Positions 8,669 through 18,638 are shown, numbered from the stretch's first letter. The stretch is 64,000 bases of DNA from an uncultured Kordia sp. (GCF_947496985.1 NZ_CANMEZ010000006.1:1-64000); one strand, 5' to 3'. Notes: a model not told the origin generated them from the sequence alone. Made by a program: numbers and translations.

Positions 8669-10219
8669 TTAGAAGGGAACTTCGTTATCGTCTGGATTAA
8701 AATCGTTATTCATAGAACTCCCAAAAGCTTCGTCAGCACTTGGCAAATTATCCGTTTTGAACGTATCATCATTTGCTGCTTCGTTCATTTTTGAATGGAA
8801 TTCAAACGGAGAATCGAATGTTTCCAAGTTATCAAACTTACCTAAGTGTCCTAAGAATTTCAATCGAATGTTATCCAAACCACCATTCCTGTGTTTTGCA
8901 ACGATAAATTCTCCTTGCCCTTCCGTTGGTGAACGTTCATCATCATCCCATTCTTCAATTTTGTAGTATTCAGGACGATAAATAAACGATACAATATCGG
9001 CATCCTGCTCAATCGCTCCTGATTCACGTAAATCTGAAAGTAATGGTCTTTTTGTTCCTCCACGCGTTTCTACCGCACGTGATAACTGAGATAAGGCAAT
9101 TACAGGAACATTTAATTCTTTTGCTAATGCTTTTAAGTTACGTGAAATGGTTGAGATTTCCTGTTCACGGTTTCCTCCTTTTTGACTTCCTCCAGCCGTC
9201 ATTAACTGCAAGTAATCAATCATAATCATTTTGATTCCGTGTTGCGACGCTAAACGTCGTGCTTTTGCACGTAAATCAAAGATGGAAAGTGAAGGTGTAT
9301 CATCAATAAATAAAGGTGCCTTTTCAAGTCCTTTTACTTTTACGTTTAATTGTTCCCATTCGTGTTTCGCTAATTTACCTGTACGTAATTTTTCTGACGA
9401 AAGTCCCGTTTCCGAAGAAATTAGACGTGTAATTAACTGTACAGATGCCATCTCCAGCGAGAAGAAAGCTACAGGAATATTTTGATCTACAGCAATGTTT
9501 CGTGCCATCGATAATGTCAAGGCTGTTTTACCCATACCAGGACGTGCTGCAATAATAATTAAATCACTCGGTTGCCATCCGGAAGTTAGTTTATCTAACT
9601 CTGTAAAACCAGTTGGAACACCACTTAACCCTTCTTTATTGGAAATTTCTTCAATCTTTTTCTTTGCCTGAATTACTAAACTCTGCGCCGTTTCCGAAGA
9701 TTTTTTAATGTTTCCCTGTGTTACCTCATACAAACGTGATTCTGCTTTGTCCAACAAACTAAATACATCCGTAGTTTCATCATAGGCATCTTCAATAATT
9801 TCGTTCGATATTTTTATCAAACTACGTTGAATAAATTTCTGCAAAATGATACGTGCGTGAAATTCAATATGCGCAGATGAAGATACTTTTTGCGTAAGTG
9901 AAATCAAATAGAAATCACCACCTACCAAATCTAACTTTGAATTTTTACGCAATTGAGAAGAAACCGTTAATAAGTCAATTGGTTCAGAATTTTCAAATAA
10001 TTGAAAAATTGCTTCAAAAACAAATCGATTTGCTTCTTTATAGAATGCTTCTGGACTTAGAATATCAATTACTTCATCCACACCTTTTTTGTCAATCATC
10101 ATTGCACCAAGTACAACTTCTTCTAGATCGACGGCTTGCGGAGGTAATTTTCCTTTCTCAAGACTTATTAAATTACTTTTATCAGCTTTATATGTTTTCT
10201 TAGGGTTTACATTTTCCAT
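8669..10219 (-). CDS. dnaB: Replicative DNA helicase
   Basis: Hexameric helicase of the replication fork. The N-terminal domain ('PPQAVDLEEVVLGAMMIDKKG') is followed by the RecA-like core with Walker A 'AARPGMGKTALTLSMARN', Walker B 'MIMIDYLQLM' and 'RGGTKRPLLSDLRESGAIEQDAD'. I start at the ATG at 10219 ('MENVNPKK'), because the six codons upstream of it are not conserved in type. No intein is present. A bidirectional hairpin separates it from accA. Confidence 0.96.
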   Translation of the reverse strand: MENVNPKKTYKADKSNLISLEKGKLPPQAVDLEEVVLGAMMIDKKGVDEVIDILSPEAFYKEANRFVFEAIFQLFENSEPIDLLTVSSQLRKNSKLDLVGGDFYLISLTQKVSSSAHIEFHARIILQKFIQRSLIKISNEIIEDAYDETTDVFSLLDKAESRLYEVTQGNIKKSSETAQSLVIQAKKKIEEISNKEGLSGVPTGFTELDKLTSGWQPSDLIIIAARPGMGKTALTLSMARNIAVDQNIPVAFFSLEMASVQLITRLISSETGLSSEKLRTGKLAKHEWEQLNVKVKGLEKAPLFIDDTPSLSIFDLRAKARRLASQHGIKMIMIDYLQLMTAGGSQKGGNREQEISTISRNLKALAKELNVPVIALSQLSRAVETRGGTKRPLLSDLRESGAIEQDADIVSFIYRPEYYKIEEWDDDERSPTEGQGEFIVAKHRNGGLDNIRLKFLGHLGKFDNLETFDSPFEFHSKMNEAANDDTFKTDNLPSADEAFGSSMNNDFNPDDNEVPF

Positions 10220-10325
10220 GACTGCGAAAGTAAACAATTGATTTACTTTAGAGGTTTTAATTTTAGGTCGAATCTTAACGACACATTGTTGATAAGTTAC
10301 TAAATTTTGTTCATAAGCGGAAAAA

Positions 10326-10351
10326 AAATCCGAAGCGTTAACTTCGGATTT
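10326..10351. terminator. Terminator after accA
   Basis: AAATCCGAAG, a 6-base loop, CTTCGGATTT, with A and T runs on both sides. It lies just downstream of accA on the minus strand and upstream of dnaB. Confidence 0.85.
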
Positions 10352-10376
10352 TTATATTTCCTTATGTTGTATGGGT

Positions 10377-11330
10377 TTATCCTTTAAATTCACCCATTTT
10401 TGAATATTTGTCCATTCGTGAACTCACTAAATCCGCTTGTGATAAGTTTTTTAATTTGTCATAATTTGCAATAATAGCATCTCTGACAGCAATAAAAGTT
10501 CCTTCTCTATCTGTATGTGCTCCACCAAGTGGTTCTTTTATAATAGCGTCAATCACTTTTATTTTCATTGCGTCTGTAGCTGTAAGTTTTAACGCTTCAG
10601 CTGCTTTTTCTTTGTGTTCCCAACTACGCCATAAAATTGACGAACAGTTTTCAGGAGATATTACAGAGTACCATGAATTTTCTAACATTAATACACTGTC
10701 TCCAACACCTATTCCTAAAGCCCCACCAGAAGCTCCTTCACCAATAATGACTGTAATGATAGGGACTTTTAAACGTGTCATTTCAAGAATGTTACGCGCA
10801 ATAGCTTCTCCTTGTCCACGCTCTTCAGCTTCTAATCCTGGATATGCACCTGGTGTATCAATTAACGTAACTACAGGAATTCCAAATTTCTCTGCTGATT
10901 TCATTAAGCGTAATGCTTTACGATATCCTTCAGGGTTTGCCATTCCAAAGTTTCTATATTGACGAGTTTTAGTGTTGTATCCTTTTTGTTGACCAATAAA
11001 CATGTATGATTGATCTCCAATTTTACCAAGTCCACCAATCATTGCTTTGTCATCTTTTACATTTCTATCACCATGTAATTCTAAAAATGTATCTCCACAT
11101 AATGCGTTGATATAATCTAATGTATACGGTCTGTTTGGATGACGTGATAGTTGTACACGTTGCCAAGCTGATAGATTTTTATAGATATCTTTCTTGGTAC
11201 TTTCTAATTTTTTCTCGATTTGCTGACATGTTTCAGTAACATCAATATCACTTTCATGTCCAATAGCGACACATTTTGTCAGTTGCTCTTCTAATTCTTT
11301 TATAGGCAGCTCAAAATCTAAATATTCCAT
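10377..11330 (-). CDS. accA: Acetyl-CoA carboxylase carboxyltransferase subunit alpha
   Basis: Half of the carboxyltransferase that transfers CO2 from biotin to acetyl-CoA, the first step of fatty-acid synthesis. Family marks: '[27 protein letters not shown]', '[14 protein letters not shown]', '[29 protein letters not shown]' and '[15 protein letters not shown]'. The length of 317 is normal. It has its own promoter and a terminator, so it is a single-gene unit; accD is not in the window. Confidence 0.96.
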   Translation of the reverse strand: MEYLDFELPIKELEEQLTKCVAIGHESDIDVTETCQQIEKKLESTKKDIYKNLSAWQRVQLSRHPNRPYTLDYINALCGDTFLELHGDRNVKDDKAMIGGLGKIGDQSYMFIGQQKGYNTKTRQYRNFGMANPEGYRKALRLMKSAEKFGIPVVTLIDTPGAYPGLEAEERGQGEAIARNILEMTRLKVPIITVIIGEGASGGALGIGVGDSVLMLENSWYSVISPENCSSILWRSWEHKEKAAEALKLTATDAMKIKVIDAIIKEPLGGAHTDREGTFIAVRDAIIANYDKLKNLSQADLVSSRMDKYSKMGEFKG

Positions 11331-11363
11331 GCTTTTGAGGATATGTTTAGTTGTTTCAGTTTA

Positions 11364-11395
11364 CAAATATAAAACTTTAATTTAGGAAACATCAA
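11364..11395 (-). promoter_or_regulatory. Promoter for accA
   Basis: On the minus strand TTG (complement of 11393-11395), 21 bases, then TATATTTG (complement of 11364-11371). The predicted start is near 11357, 27 bases before the accA ATG. The -33 part lies inside the 3' end of the EamA gene. Confidence 0.55.
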
Positions 11396-12293
11396 TGCCA
11401 ACATCGGATTTTCTTTTCCTTTTGTTTTTTATGATACCATTTGCTAGTACAGTTGCCACTACAAGTAAGCTTCCGTAGTAAAATTCTGGCGTCATTTTTT
11501 CATCTATTGGAAATAATAGCAAGGCTAATAAAACTCCATATATTATTTCTAGGTTATAAGTTAACACTACTGTGTAAGGGCTAATATATAACATTATATG
11601 TGTTGATGCAATAAAAGCATATGCTGTACAGACTGATGCCAATATTATGATATAAATCCAATCGTTAGTACTCAGAAAGAAAAATTCTTCATTTCCAAAA
11701 CCGTCTGCTGCAAAGACAAGATAGATAGATATAAATAGTACTCCACATATGAACTCATAAAAAGAAATGGTTGTAGCATTGTGTTCTTCTACAAATTTAC
11801 CATTTAATACGGCAAATAGTGAGGATAAAAATGCAGATATTACACCTAATATGATTCCGTTAATGTATTTAAATTCGCTATTCATGATGATAGAAACACC
11901 AATGATTACAATAACTCCAAAAATAATTTCATACCAAATTATTTTACGCTTATAAATAATAGGTTCTATGAATGATGCAAAAAATGCTCCTGTAGAAAAC
12001 ATTACTAAAGTGATCGATATATTTGAAACATCAATTGCAGCAAAAAATGTAATCCAATGCAATGCTACTACAATTCCGGCAATGGCAAATTTAAAGAATG
12101 TTTTTAGCGATATTTTTAAGTTGATCTTTGAAATTTTAATAAATCCAAACATAATAACACCAGCAATAAGCATACGATACCATACTAGTGGAATTGCTTG
12201 AATTGTTATCAACTTTCCTAGAATTGCAGTAAATCCTGCAATAAAAACCAGCAAATGTAGATGTAGATAGTTTTTAAGTTTATCGCCTAGCAT
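11382..12293 (-). CDS. EamA/DMT-family membrane transporter
   Basis: A 303-residue membrane protein with ten predicted helices in two repeats of five, as in the drug/metabolite transporter superfamily. Typical marks are the first-helix stretch 'FIAGFTAILGKLITIQAIPLVWYRML' and the second-repeat 'TISFYEFICGVLFISIY'. The substrate cannot be told from sequence. It overlaps the start region of the preceding LptF/LptG-type gene by 14 bases, so the two are translationally coupled. Confidence 0.85.
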   Translation of the reverse strand: MLGDKLKNYLHLHLLVFIAGFTAILGKLITIQAIPLVWYRMLIAGVIMFGFIKISKINLKISLKTFFKFAIAGIVVALHWITFFAAIDVSNISITLVMFSTGAFFASFIEPIIYKRKIIWYEIIFGVIVIIGVSIIMNSEFKYINGIILGVISAFLSSLFAVLNGKFVEEHNATTISFYEFICGVLFISIYLVFAADGFGNEEFFFLSTNDWIYIIILASVCTAYAFIASTHIMLYISPYTVVLTYNLEIIYGVLLALLLFPIDEKMTPEFYYGSLLVVATVLANGIIKNKRKRKSDVGIDVS

Positions 12294-13359
12294 TATACAA
12301 CAAATATAGCGCTAAAACTCCAAAAACAATATTAGGAACCCAAACAGCCATCATTGGAGAGAATCCAGATTTCTCAGCCATTGTTCCAAATATTTTATCA
12401 AAGAATATGTATATGAAAGCTATCGAAATACCAAAAGCTAAGTTTATTCCCATTCCTCCTCTACGTTTCATAGATGATACCGCAACGGCTATAATAGTTA
12501 GAATAAAAGCAGTAATTGGCAAACTCCAACGCTTGTACTTTACTAATAAATGCTTACTTACATTTGGCGAACCCGCTAAGCGTTCTTTTACAATAAATTT
12601 ATCGAGTTCTTTATAGTTTAATGTTTCAGCCATATATGTTACAGGCGTTAAGTCTTCTACTTCAAAAGGGAAGATAGTGTCAAATCGTCTTTGTGTAATA
12701 ATACTATCATTCATAGCACCTATGTGTCGCTTTTTAAATCCACGTAACGTATATGTACTATCATCTTCATTGTATTTTAGAGAACGTGCTTGTATTTTAT
12801 ACTGTAACACATTGTCTTCAAAATGTTCTAATGTAAAATAGCTTCCGTTTTTCTGCTCAAAATTAAAACCTTTTAGATACACAAAATCATTGTCGGATAC
12901 TTGCTTATATATTTCGGTATTGTCTCTTACTTTTTTACGATTCTTTTTAATGTATTCAAATCTAAATTCATTGAAACCTTTACTCGCATTCGGAACAATA
13001 AACATTCCCATCACAAATGCAGTGATTGCTACTATAGAAGCCGCTACAAGAAACGGGCGTAAGAAACGTAAGTATGAAACTCCTGAACTAAGAATGGCAA
13101 TAATTTCTGTGTCGTTTGCCATTTTGGAGGTAAACCAAATTACCGATAAGAATAAAAATATAGGAAATAATAGATTGGCAAAGTAAATAACAAAATTGAT
13201 GTAATACACTACAATAGCACCTGCTGGCGCTTTTGAAGCTAACATTTTGTCAATGTTTTCAGAAATATCTACCATAATTCCAATAGGAACAAAAAGCAAT
13301 AACATTACAGAGAATGTTGCTAGGTATTTTTTAATGATGTACCAATCTAATATCTTCAT
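12280..13359 (-). CDS. lptG: LptF/LptG-family permease (YjgP/YjgQ)
   Basis: Inner-membrane subunit of the lipopolysaccharide export ABC complex LptB2FG. The N-terminus 'MKILDWYIIKKYLATF' is typical. It has three transmembrane helices, a periplasmic jellyroll domain (about residues 130-260), then three more helices including 'MKRRGGMGINLAFGISIAF'. A second family member, probably LptF, begins at 62551. The symbol lptG is given by its shorter, more LptG-like form, and lptF/lptG could be exchanged. It lies 6 bases after tgt, as is common in flavobacteria. Confidence 0.88.
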   Translation of the reverse strand: MKILDWYIIKKYLATFSVMLLLFVPIGIMVDISENIDKMLASKAPAGAIVVYYINFVIYFANLLFPIFLFLSVIWFTSKMANDTEIIAILSSGVSYLRFLRPFLVAASIVAITAFVMGMFIVPNASKGFNEFRFEYIKKNRKKVRDNTEIYKQVSDNDFVYLKGFNFEQKNGSYFTLEHFEDNVLQYKIQARSLKYNEDDSTYTLRGFKKRHIGAMNDSIITQRRFDTIFPFEVEDLTPVTYMAETLNYKELDKFIVKERLAGSPNVSKHLLVKYKRWSLPITAFILTIIAVAVSSMKRRGGMGINLAFGISIAFIYIFFDKIFGTMAEKSGFSPMMAVWVPNIVFGVLALYLLYNARR

Positions 13360-13365
13360 ACGTTA

Positions 13366-14496
13366 TTATAGACGTTTATCCATTTGTTTAACCATCATAT
13401 CTTTCCAAGTTCTAAAATCTCCTGCTAAGATATGTTTTCTAGCTTCTCGTGTCAACCAAAGATAGAATCCTAAATTGTGAATGGTTGCAATTTGTTTTCC
13501 AAGTAATTCATTTACAGAGAATAAGTGACGCAAATACGCTTTCGAATATTCTGTATCTACAAACGTAATCCCCATTTCATCAATAGGAGAAAAATCGTCT
13601 TCCCACTTTTTATTTTTGATATTAATAGTTCCGTGCGCGGTAAATAACATTCCGTTTCGTGCATTACGTGTTGGCATTACACAATCGAACATATCCACAC
13701 CCAAAGCAATATTTTCTAGAATATTTATAGGTGTTCCAACGCCCATTAAATAACGAGGTTTATCTTCTGGAAGAATTTCACAAACAACATCTGTCATTGC
13801 ATACATTTCTTCTGCTGGTTCACCTACAGACAACCCACCAATAGCATTCCCTACTGCTTCACGCGAAGCAATAAATTCTGCCGATTGTTTACGTAAATCT
13901 TTGTATGTACTTCCTTGTACTATTGGAAAAAATGCTTGACTGTAATCATATTTGAATGGTACTTTTTCTAAGTGATTGATACAACGATCCAACCAACGGT
14001 GCGTCATGTGCATCGAGCGTTTTGCATATTTATAATCACATGGATATGGTGTACACTCATCAAAAGCCATAATAATATCAGCTCCGATAGTACGTTGAAT
14101 TTCCATTACATTTTCAGGTGTAAAGAAATGGTATGAACCATCAATATGTGATTTAAACTTTACTCCTTCTTCTTTTATTTTTCTGTTGGCAGATAATGAA
14201 TACACTTGATAACCTCCAGAATCTGTCAAAATATTACGATCCCAGTTCATAAATTTGTGTAATCCACCAGCTTTTTCAAGAATTTCTGTTTTTGGTCGTA
14301 AGTATAAATGATACGTATTTCCTAAAATAATATCAGGATTAATATCTTCCTTCAACTCTCGTTGGTGTACTCCTTTTACGGTTCCAACCGTTCCTACAGG
14401 CATAAAAATAGGCGTTTCAATCTCTCCGTGATCTGTAGTAATCACTCCTGCTCTCGCCTTGCTTGCAGCGTCTTTTCCTTTTAAATCAAATTTCAT
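13366..14496 (-). CDS. tgt: tRNA-guanine (queuine) transglycosylase lacking the zinc cysteines
   Basis: Exchanges guanine 34 for preQ1 in tRNAs for Asp, Asn, His and Tyr. Conserved parts are present: 'ARAGVITTDHGEIETPIFMPVGT', the active-site 'DSGGYQVYSL', 'GGLSVGEPAEEMY' and the nucleophile segment 'GVDMFDCVMPTRNARNG'. The C-terminal zinc site is unusual. Where other TGTs have C-x-C-x-x-C before 'SRAYxHHL', this protein reads 'MGITFVDTEYSKAYLRHL'. Only the histidine of 'ATIHNLGFY' remains. Length (376) is normal and the rest of the fold looks intact, so I take it as functional. Confidence 0.94.
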   Translation of the reverse strand: MKFDLKGKDAASKARAGVITTDHGEIETPIFMPVGTVGTVKGVHQRELKEDINPDIILGNTYHLYLRPKTEILEKAGGLHKFMNWDRNILTDSGGYQVYSLSANRKIKEEGVKFKSHIDGSYHFFTPENVMEIQRTIGADIIMAFDECTPYPCDYKYAKRSMHMTHRWLDRCINHLEKVPFKYDYSQAFFPIVQGSTYKDLRKQSAEFIASREAVGNAIGGLSVGEPAEEMYAMTDVVCEILPEDKPRYLMGVGTPINILENIALGVDMFDCVMPTRNARNGMLFTAHGTINIKNKKWEDDFSPIDEMGITFVDTEYSKAYLRHLFSVNELLGKQIATIHNLGFYLWLTREARKHILAGDFRTWKDMMVKQMDKRL

Positions 14497-14794
14497 GTAT
14501 ATACTATTGTCTACTATGTGTCGTTTGAGTTAGCAATATTTATTTCGGCTACAGCCAGATAATTATTTTTACACTCAACATAGTGGCATGATCAGTTGGC
14601 AAATATAGGTAAGATTGCTTGATCATTTTACTAATAAAAAATTAAAATTTAGCTTTCACTGTTTGATTCTTCTTTTAGATAGATTTTTTCTACATACAAA
14701 TCCATCATTACAAATTCATTATCAAATATTTACGTATAAACATTCACTTTTTACATTATTCACATTGTTTCGTTAATAAATGCCTGCAAAGTTC
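14497..14794. other. Divergent intergenic region between tgt and transketolase
   Basis: AT-rich spacer with no reading frame or repeat that I can support. It should hold the tgt promoter; the transketolase promoter follows at 14795. Confidence 0.5.
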
Positions 14795-14826
14795 TTTTGT
14801 TTACGGTATTTTATGACTTACTTTTG
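14795..14826 (+). promoter_or_regulatory. Promoter for the transketolase pair
   Basis: TTTTG ending at 14799, 19 bases, TACTTTTG at 14819-14826, a near-perfect match to the Bacteroidetes consensus. The start of transcription would be near 14833. This rules out translation from the upstream in-frame codon at 14797 and supports the ATG at 14857. Confidence 0.7.
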
Positions 14827-14856
14827 ATGCTTTCAAAAACTACTAACAAATACACA

Positions 14857-15702
14857 ATGTCTGATAACAATTCATTAGAAAATTTAGTCACTCAAGTGCG
14901 AAGAGATATCTTGAGAATGGTACACAAAGTAAATTCTGGTCATCCAGGAGGTTCTTTAGGTTGTGCTGAATTTTTAGTCACTTTATACAATGATACCATG
15001 AAACTGAATGACGGTTTCGCAATGGATGGAAAAGAAGAAGATGTTTTCTTTTTGTCTAACGGTCATATTTCTCCTGTAATTTATAGCGTATTAGCACATC
15101 GTGGTTATTTTCCTGTGGAAGAGTTGAACACGTTTCGTTTGTTAGATTCTCGCCTACAAGGACATCCAACAACACATGAAGGTTTGCCAGGAATTCGTAT
15201 TGCTTCTGGTTCTTTAGGACAAGGAATGTCAGTTGCTATCGGAACCGCTTTAACGAAGAAGTTAAACGGCGATAACCATTTGGTATATTCTTTACATGGT
15301 GATGGAGAACTACAAGAAGGTCAAATTTGGGAAGCTGCTATGTATGCTGCAGGGAATAATGTTGACAACTATATCGCAACAGTTGATTATAATAAGAAAC
15401 AAATTGATGGTGCAACGGATGATGTATTGCCATTAGGTTCACTGCGTGCAAAATTTGAAGCTTTTGGTTGGGATGTTTTAGATATTAAAGACGGAAACAA
15501 CATACAAGCTATTAAAGACGGATTAGCAGAAGCAAAGGCTAAAACTGGAAAAGGAAAACCTGTTTGTGTTTTATTACATACAGAAATGGGAAATGGTGTG
15601 GATTTTATGATGAATACACACGCTTGGCACGGAAAAGCGCCTAGCGATGAGCAGTTAGAAAGTGCTTTAGCGCAAAACCCTGAAACTTTAGGAGATTATT
15701 AA
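14857..15702 (+). CDS. Transketolase, N-terminal subunit
   Basis: Thiamine-diphosphate-binding half of a two-gene transketolase (pentose phosphate pathway). Marks: 'VNSGHPGGSLGCAEFLVTLY', 'SNGHISPVIYSVLAHRGYFP', the 'GSLGQGMSVAIGTAL' segment and the ThDP motif 'HGDGELQEGQIWEAAMYA'. The ATG at 14857 ('MSDNNSLENLV') is chosen because it lies downstream of the predicted transcription start. The next gene is the C-terminal subunit, 65 bases on. Split transketolases are usual in Bacteroidetes. Confidence 0.93.
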   Translation: MSDNNSLENLVTQVRRDILRMVHKVNSGHPGGSLGCAEFLVTLYNDTMKLNDGFAMDGKEEDVFFLSNGHISPVIYSVLAHRGYFPVEELNTFRLLDSRLQGHPTTHEGLPGIRIASGSLGQGMSVAIGTALTKKLNGDNHLVYSLHGDGELQEGQIWEAAMYAAGNNVDNYIATVDYNKKQIDGATDDVLPLGSLRAKFEAFGWDVLDIKDGNNIQAIKDGLAEAKAKTGKGKPVCVLLHTEMGNGVDFMMNTHAWHGKAPSDEQLESALAQNPETLGDY

Positions 15703-15767
15703 AAGCTAAGTTTTTAATTTTAAGTAGAACAACAACTAAAAAGATACCCGATTTCTCGGGCACACAG

Positions 15768-16721
15768 ATGAAAAAATATACTAACACAGGAAATAAAGAT
15801 ACACGTTCAGGTTTTGGAGATGGATTGACAGAGCTTGGAAAGACAAATGAAAATGTTGTAGCACTTTGTGCAGATTTAACTGGATCATTAAAAATGGGTG
15901 ATTTTAAAAATAATCATCCTGAACGTTTTTTTCAAATTGGAATTGCGGAAGCTAACATGATTGGAATTGCTGCAGGAATGACTATTGGTGGAAAGATTCC
16001 TTTTACAGGAACCTTCGCTAACTTTTCTACAGGACGTGTGTACGATCAAATTCGTCAATCAGTTGCGTATTCAGACAAGAATGTGAAAATTTGTGCTTCG
16101 CATGCAGGAATTACATTAGGAGAAGATGGTGCAACACACCAAATTTTAGAAGATATTGGTTTGATGAAGATGTTACCTGGAATGACTGTAATTAACACGT
16201 GTGATTACAACCAAACAAAAGCAGCTACGTTAGCAATTGCTGAATTTCACGGACCTGTATACTTACGTTTTGGACGTCCAAAAGTAGCTAACTTCACTCC
16301 TGTTGATCAAAAGTTTGAAATTGGGAAAGCTGTACAACTAACAGAAGGAACTGATGTAACTATTGTTGCAACTGGGCATTTGGTTTGGGAAGCATTACAA
16401 GCAGCCGAAACACTTGAAGCAGAAGGAATTTCTGCTGAAGTAATTAATATTCACACCATTAAACCTTTAGATGAAGAAGCAATTTTGGCTTCAGTTGCTA
16501 AAACTGGTTGTGTAGTTACTGCTGAAGAACATAACTTCTTAGGAGGTTTAGGAGAAAGTGTTGCTCGTACATTGGCCTTAAACACTCCTGCTCCACAAGA
16601 ATTTGTAGCAACTCAAGATACATTTGGAGAGTCTGGTACACCTGCACAATTAATGGAAAAGTATGGTTTAAATGCTGCTTCTATTGTGAAAGCTTCTCAA
16701 AAAGTAGTAAAGCGTAAATAA
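15768..16721 (+). CDS. Transketolase, C-terminal subunit
   Basis: Pyrimidine-binding and C-terminal domains of the split transketolase. Marks: 'GKTNENVVALCADLTGSLKM', 'FFQIGIAEANMIGIAAGMTI' with the catalytic glutamate, 'SHAGITLGEDGATHQ', and the C-terminal 'EEHNFLGGLGESVAR'. The resemblance to the second half of DXS is general to the family, but the separate gene and its partner support transketolase. A terminator follows. Confidence 0.93.
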   Translation: MKKYTNTGNKDTRSGFGDGLTELGKTNENVVALCADLTGSLKMGDFKNNHPERFFQIGIAEANMIGIAAGMTIGGKIPFTGTFANFSTGRVYDQIRQSVAYSDKNVKICASHAGITLGEDGATHQILEDIGLMKMLPGMTVINTCDYNQTKAATLAIAEFHGPVYLRFGRPKVANFTPVDQKFEIGKAVQLTEGTDVTIVATGHLVWEALQAAETLEAEGISAEVINIHTIKPLDEEAILASVAKTGCVVTAEEHNFLGGLGESVARTLALNTPAPQEFVATQDTFGESGTPAQLMEKYGLNAASIVKASQKVVKRK

Positions 16722-16740
16722 GAAGATATTTATATATTAA

Positions 16741-16773
16741 AAAAGCTCTGCACTATTGTGGAGCTTTTTTTAT
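16741..16773 (+). terminator. Terminator after the transketolase pair
   Basis: AAAAGCTC-TG-CAC, loop TATT, GTG-GAGCTTTT, then a T run. The stem has a two-base bulge. Confidence 0.8.
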
Positions 16774-16987
16774 ACTATAGAACTTTAGCATATGTTTTGA
16801 ATTTTGTGACATTAAGTTTAATCACTGAAACAAATCATGCAGAAGATCCCGATCTATAGCGGGATTAGTTCAACTTACAATATTGTATACGTTTCACAGA
16901 CATTTCAACATTGAGTTTCCCTAAAATAATAGAAGTTAAAAAAAAACGTTTATATTGACACAACATTAATCTTAAAACATTAAAACA

Positions 16988-17572
16988 ATGAAAAACAACC
17001 TATTATGTTTAATACTCCTATTTGCTTCAGCTAGTTGCTTTGCGCAATTTGGTGTGAAAGCAGGATTAAATTTCAACTCTAACGGAGAACTAAAAGAAGT
17101 TGTAACCGTGGGAGAAAATATTATTGAAGACAGCGGTGATGCAAAAGTTGGATATCATGTTGGAGCGTATTATAATATTGATTTAGGTAAATTATACTTA
17201 CGTCCAGAGCTTGTGTATACCAAAACAAAAAGTGAGTACCAATCTAATGCATATGACATGTCTAAAATTGACGTTCCTGTATTATTAGGATTAGACGTCA
17301 TTGGCCCTTTGAGTGTTTTTGCTGGACCAGCTTTTCAATATACTTTAGATAACGATTTTGAGAATGCTACGATTTCTGATGTTAAAAATGATATTACCGT
17401 AGGTTTCAACTTTGGTGCTATGGTAAAGATTGGAAATGTTGGACTAGATGTTCGTTATGAACGTGGTTTCTCTGAAAATGAAGCCAGTATTTTGGATAGT
17501 AATAATGTTCAAATAGGAACATTAGATTCAAGACCTAGTCAAATTATTTTTAGTCTTTCTTTAAAACTATAG
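16988..17572 (+). CDS. Outer-membrane beta-barrel protein (porin family)
   Basis: A 194-residue protein with a signal peptide (cut after 'ASCFAQ') and alternating hydrophobic strands starting 'FGVKAGLNFNSNG' and ending 'SQIIFSLSLKL', the layout of the small PF13568-type outer-membrane barrels of Bacteroidetes. The last residue is not aromatic but the strand pattern is clear. It stands alone between terminators. Substrate or function unknown. Confidence 0.82.
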   Translation: MKNNLLCLILLFASASCFAQFGVKAGLNFNSNGELKEVVTVGENIIEDSGDAKVGYHVGAYYNIDLGKLYLRPELVYTKTKSEYQSNAYDMSKIDVPVLLGLDVIGPLSVFAGPAFQYTLDNDFENATISDVKNDITVGFNFGAMVKIGNVGLDVRYERGFSENEASILDSNNVQIGTLDSRPSQIIFSLSLKL

Positions 17573-17591
17573 GAAGAAAAAGTCATATAAT

Positions 17592-17628
17592 AAAAAAGCA
17601 CTTCTAACTTAATAGAAGTGCTTTTTTT
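17592..17628. terminator. Bidirectional terminator
   Basis: AAAAAGCACTTCTA, loop ACTTAA, TAGAAGTGCTTTTT. It lies between the convergent barrel and FKBP-type lipoprotein genes and can serve both. Confidence 0.88.
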
Positions 17629-17651
17629 ATGTTGACTACTGTTGCTTCAAA

Positions 17652-18638
17652 TTAATTTGCATCTAAATAATCTGGAGTTCCATCTCCATCAGTATCAGTA
17701 AATACAACTGTTGTAATAGTTGTTACTCCTGCATCATCCGTATCTCTTGTTTTTTCAACTTCGTTAGCAGCTAATACAGGCTCCATATCACCAGGATTTA
17801 ATACATATGTATTTTGAACTATTTCATTTACTGTTGGTGTTCCATCTGCATCATCATCTGGATCAAGGAAGTTTGGTACTCCATCCCCGTCAGTATCATC
17901 ATTTGTTACCTCATCATCTCCGTCTAAATCTTCCATAGAAGATAAAATTCCATCTGCATCATCGTCTCTAAATTGCACATCAAATATGTTGAAAGAGAAA
18001 ATTAACTGAGAATATGTTGGAATTCCTGTTTGAAATGTTCCAAAATACCCTAATCCTGAAGGAAAGAATACAGCGCCTATTCCACCATTTCTAGCATTTA
18101 AAAAACCTCCTGTACCTTCTACAATGTCTTCTGCAGCATTAAATTCTGCAACTCCAACTTGAAATCCTTTTACTGTAGACACTAAACCTAGTGCTTGTTG
18201 TGTTAATCTAATATCAAAAGTTGACAAGTCTAATATTTGTCCTCTATACGTTAAGCTTACAGCATCTGCATTAGAATATGATTTTCCTCCACCTTGACGC
18301 AGTTTTAATACGTAGTAAGTATATTCAACATCAAAATATGTAATTGTTCTTGTTTCAACTTGAGAACTTAAAGGTGTTCTACCAGCGTTTGCACCTTCAA
18401 TTTTACCAAAAGTCATCTGAAATGTATCATTTACAGCGCCGTCAGGATTCGTAAAATCGAATTCATCATAGTTATAAAAATGTGTATTTAAAAACTCAAC
18501 CAACTCGGCATCATCTTCAATTTGTTGCTCTGCTCTATCTCGTACTTGAATAACAGCATTATCATCATCATTTTTACACGAAAAAATAACCGTACTCACG
18601 ATTATCATTAGAAATGTAAATTTTATAAACTTCATCAT
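17652..18638 (-). CDS. FKBP-type peptidyl-prolyl isomerase-like lipoprotein with calcium-binding repeats
   Basis: A lipoprotein (lipobox 'VIFSC' near residue 20) of 328 residues. The middle resembles the FKBP-type isomerases linked to flavobacterial gliding: 'DAVSLTYRGQILDLSTFD', 'VKGFQVGVAEF', 'GGIGAVFFPSGLGYFG', 'YSQLIFSFNIFDV'. The C-terminal 100 residues carry thrombospondin type 3-like Asp-rich repeats ('DDDADGILSSMEDLDGDD', 'DTDGDGVPNFLDPDDDADG', 'DTDGDGTPDYLDAN') that should bind calcium. Translation may begin at either of two adjacent ATGs (18638 or 18635). Confidence 0.85.
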   Translation of the reverse strand: MMKFIKFTFLMIIVSTVIFSCKNDDDNAVIQVRDRAEQQIEDDAELVEFLNTHFYNYDEFDFTNPDGAVNDTFQMTFGKIEGANAGRTPLSSQVETRTITYFDVEYTYYVLKLRQGGGKSYSNADAVSLTYRGQILDLSTFDIRLTQQALGLVSTVKGFQVGVAEFNAAEDIVEGTGGFLNARNGGIGAVFFPSGLGYFGTFQTGIPTYSQLIFSFNIFDVQFRDDDADGILSSMEDLDGDDEVTNDDTDGDGVPNFLDPDDDADGTPTVNEIVQNTYVLNPGDMEPVLAANEVEKTRDTDDAGVTTITTVVFTDTDGDGTPDYLDAN

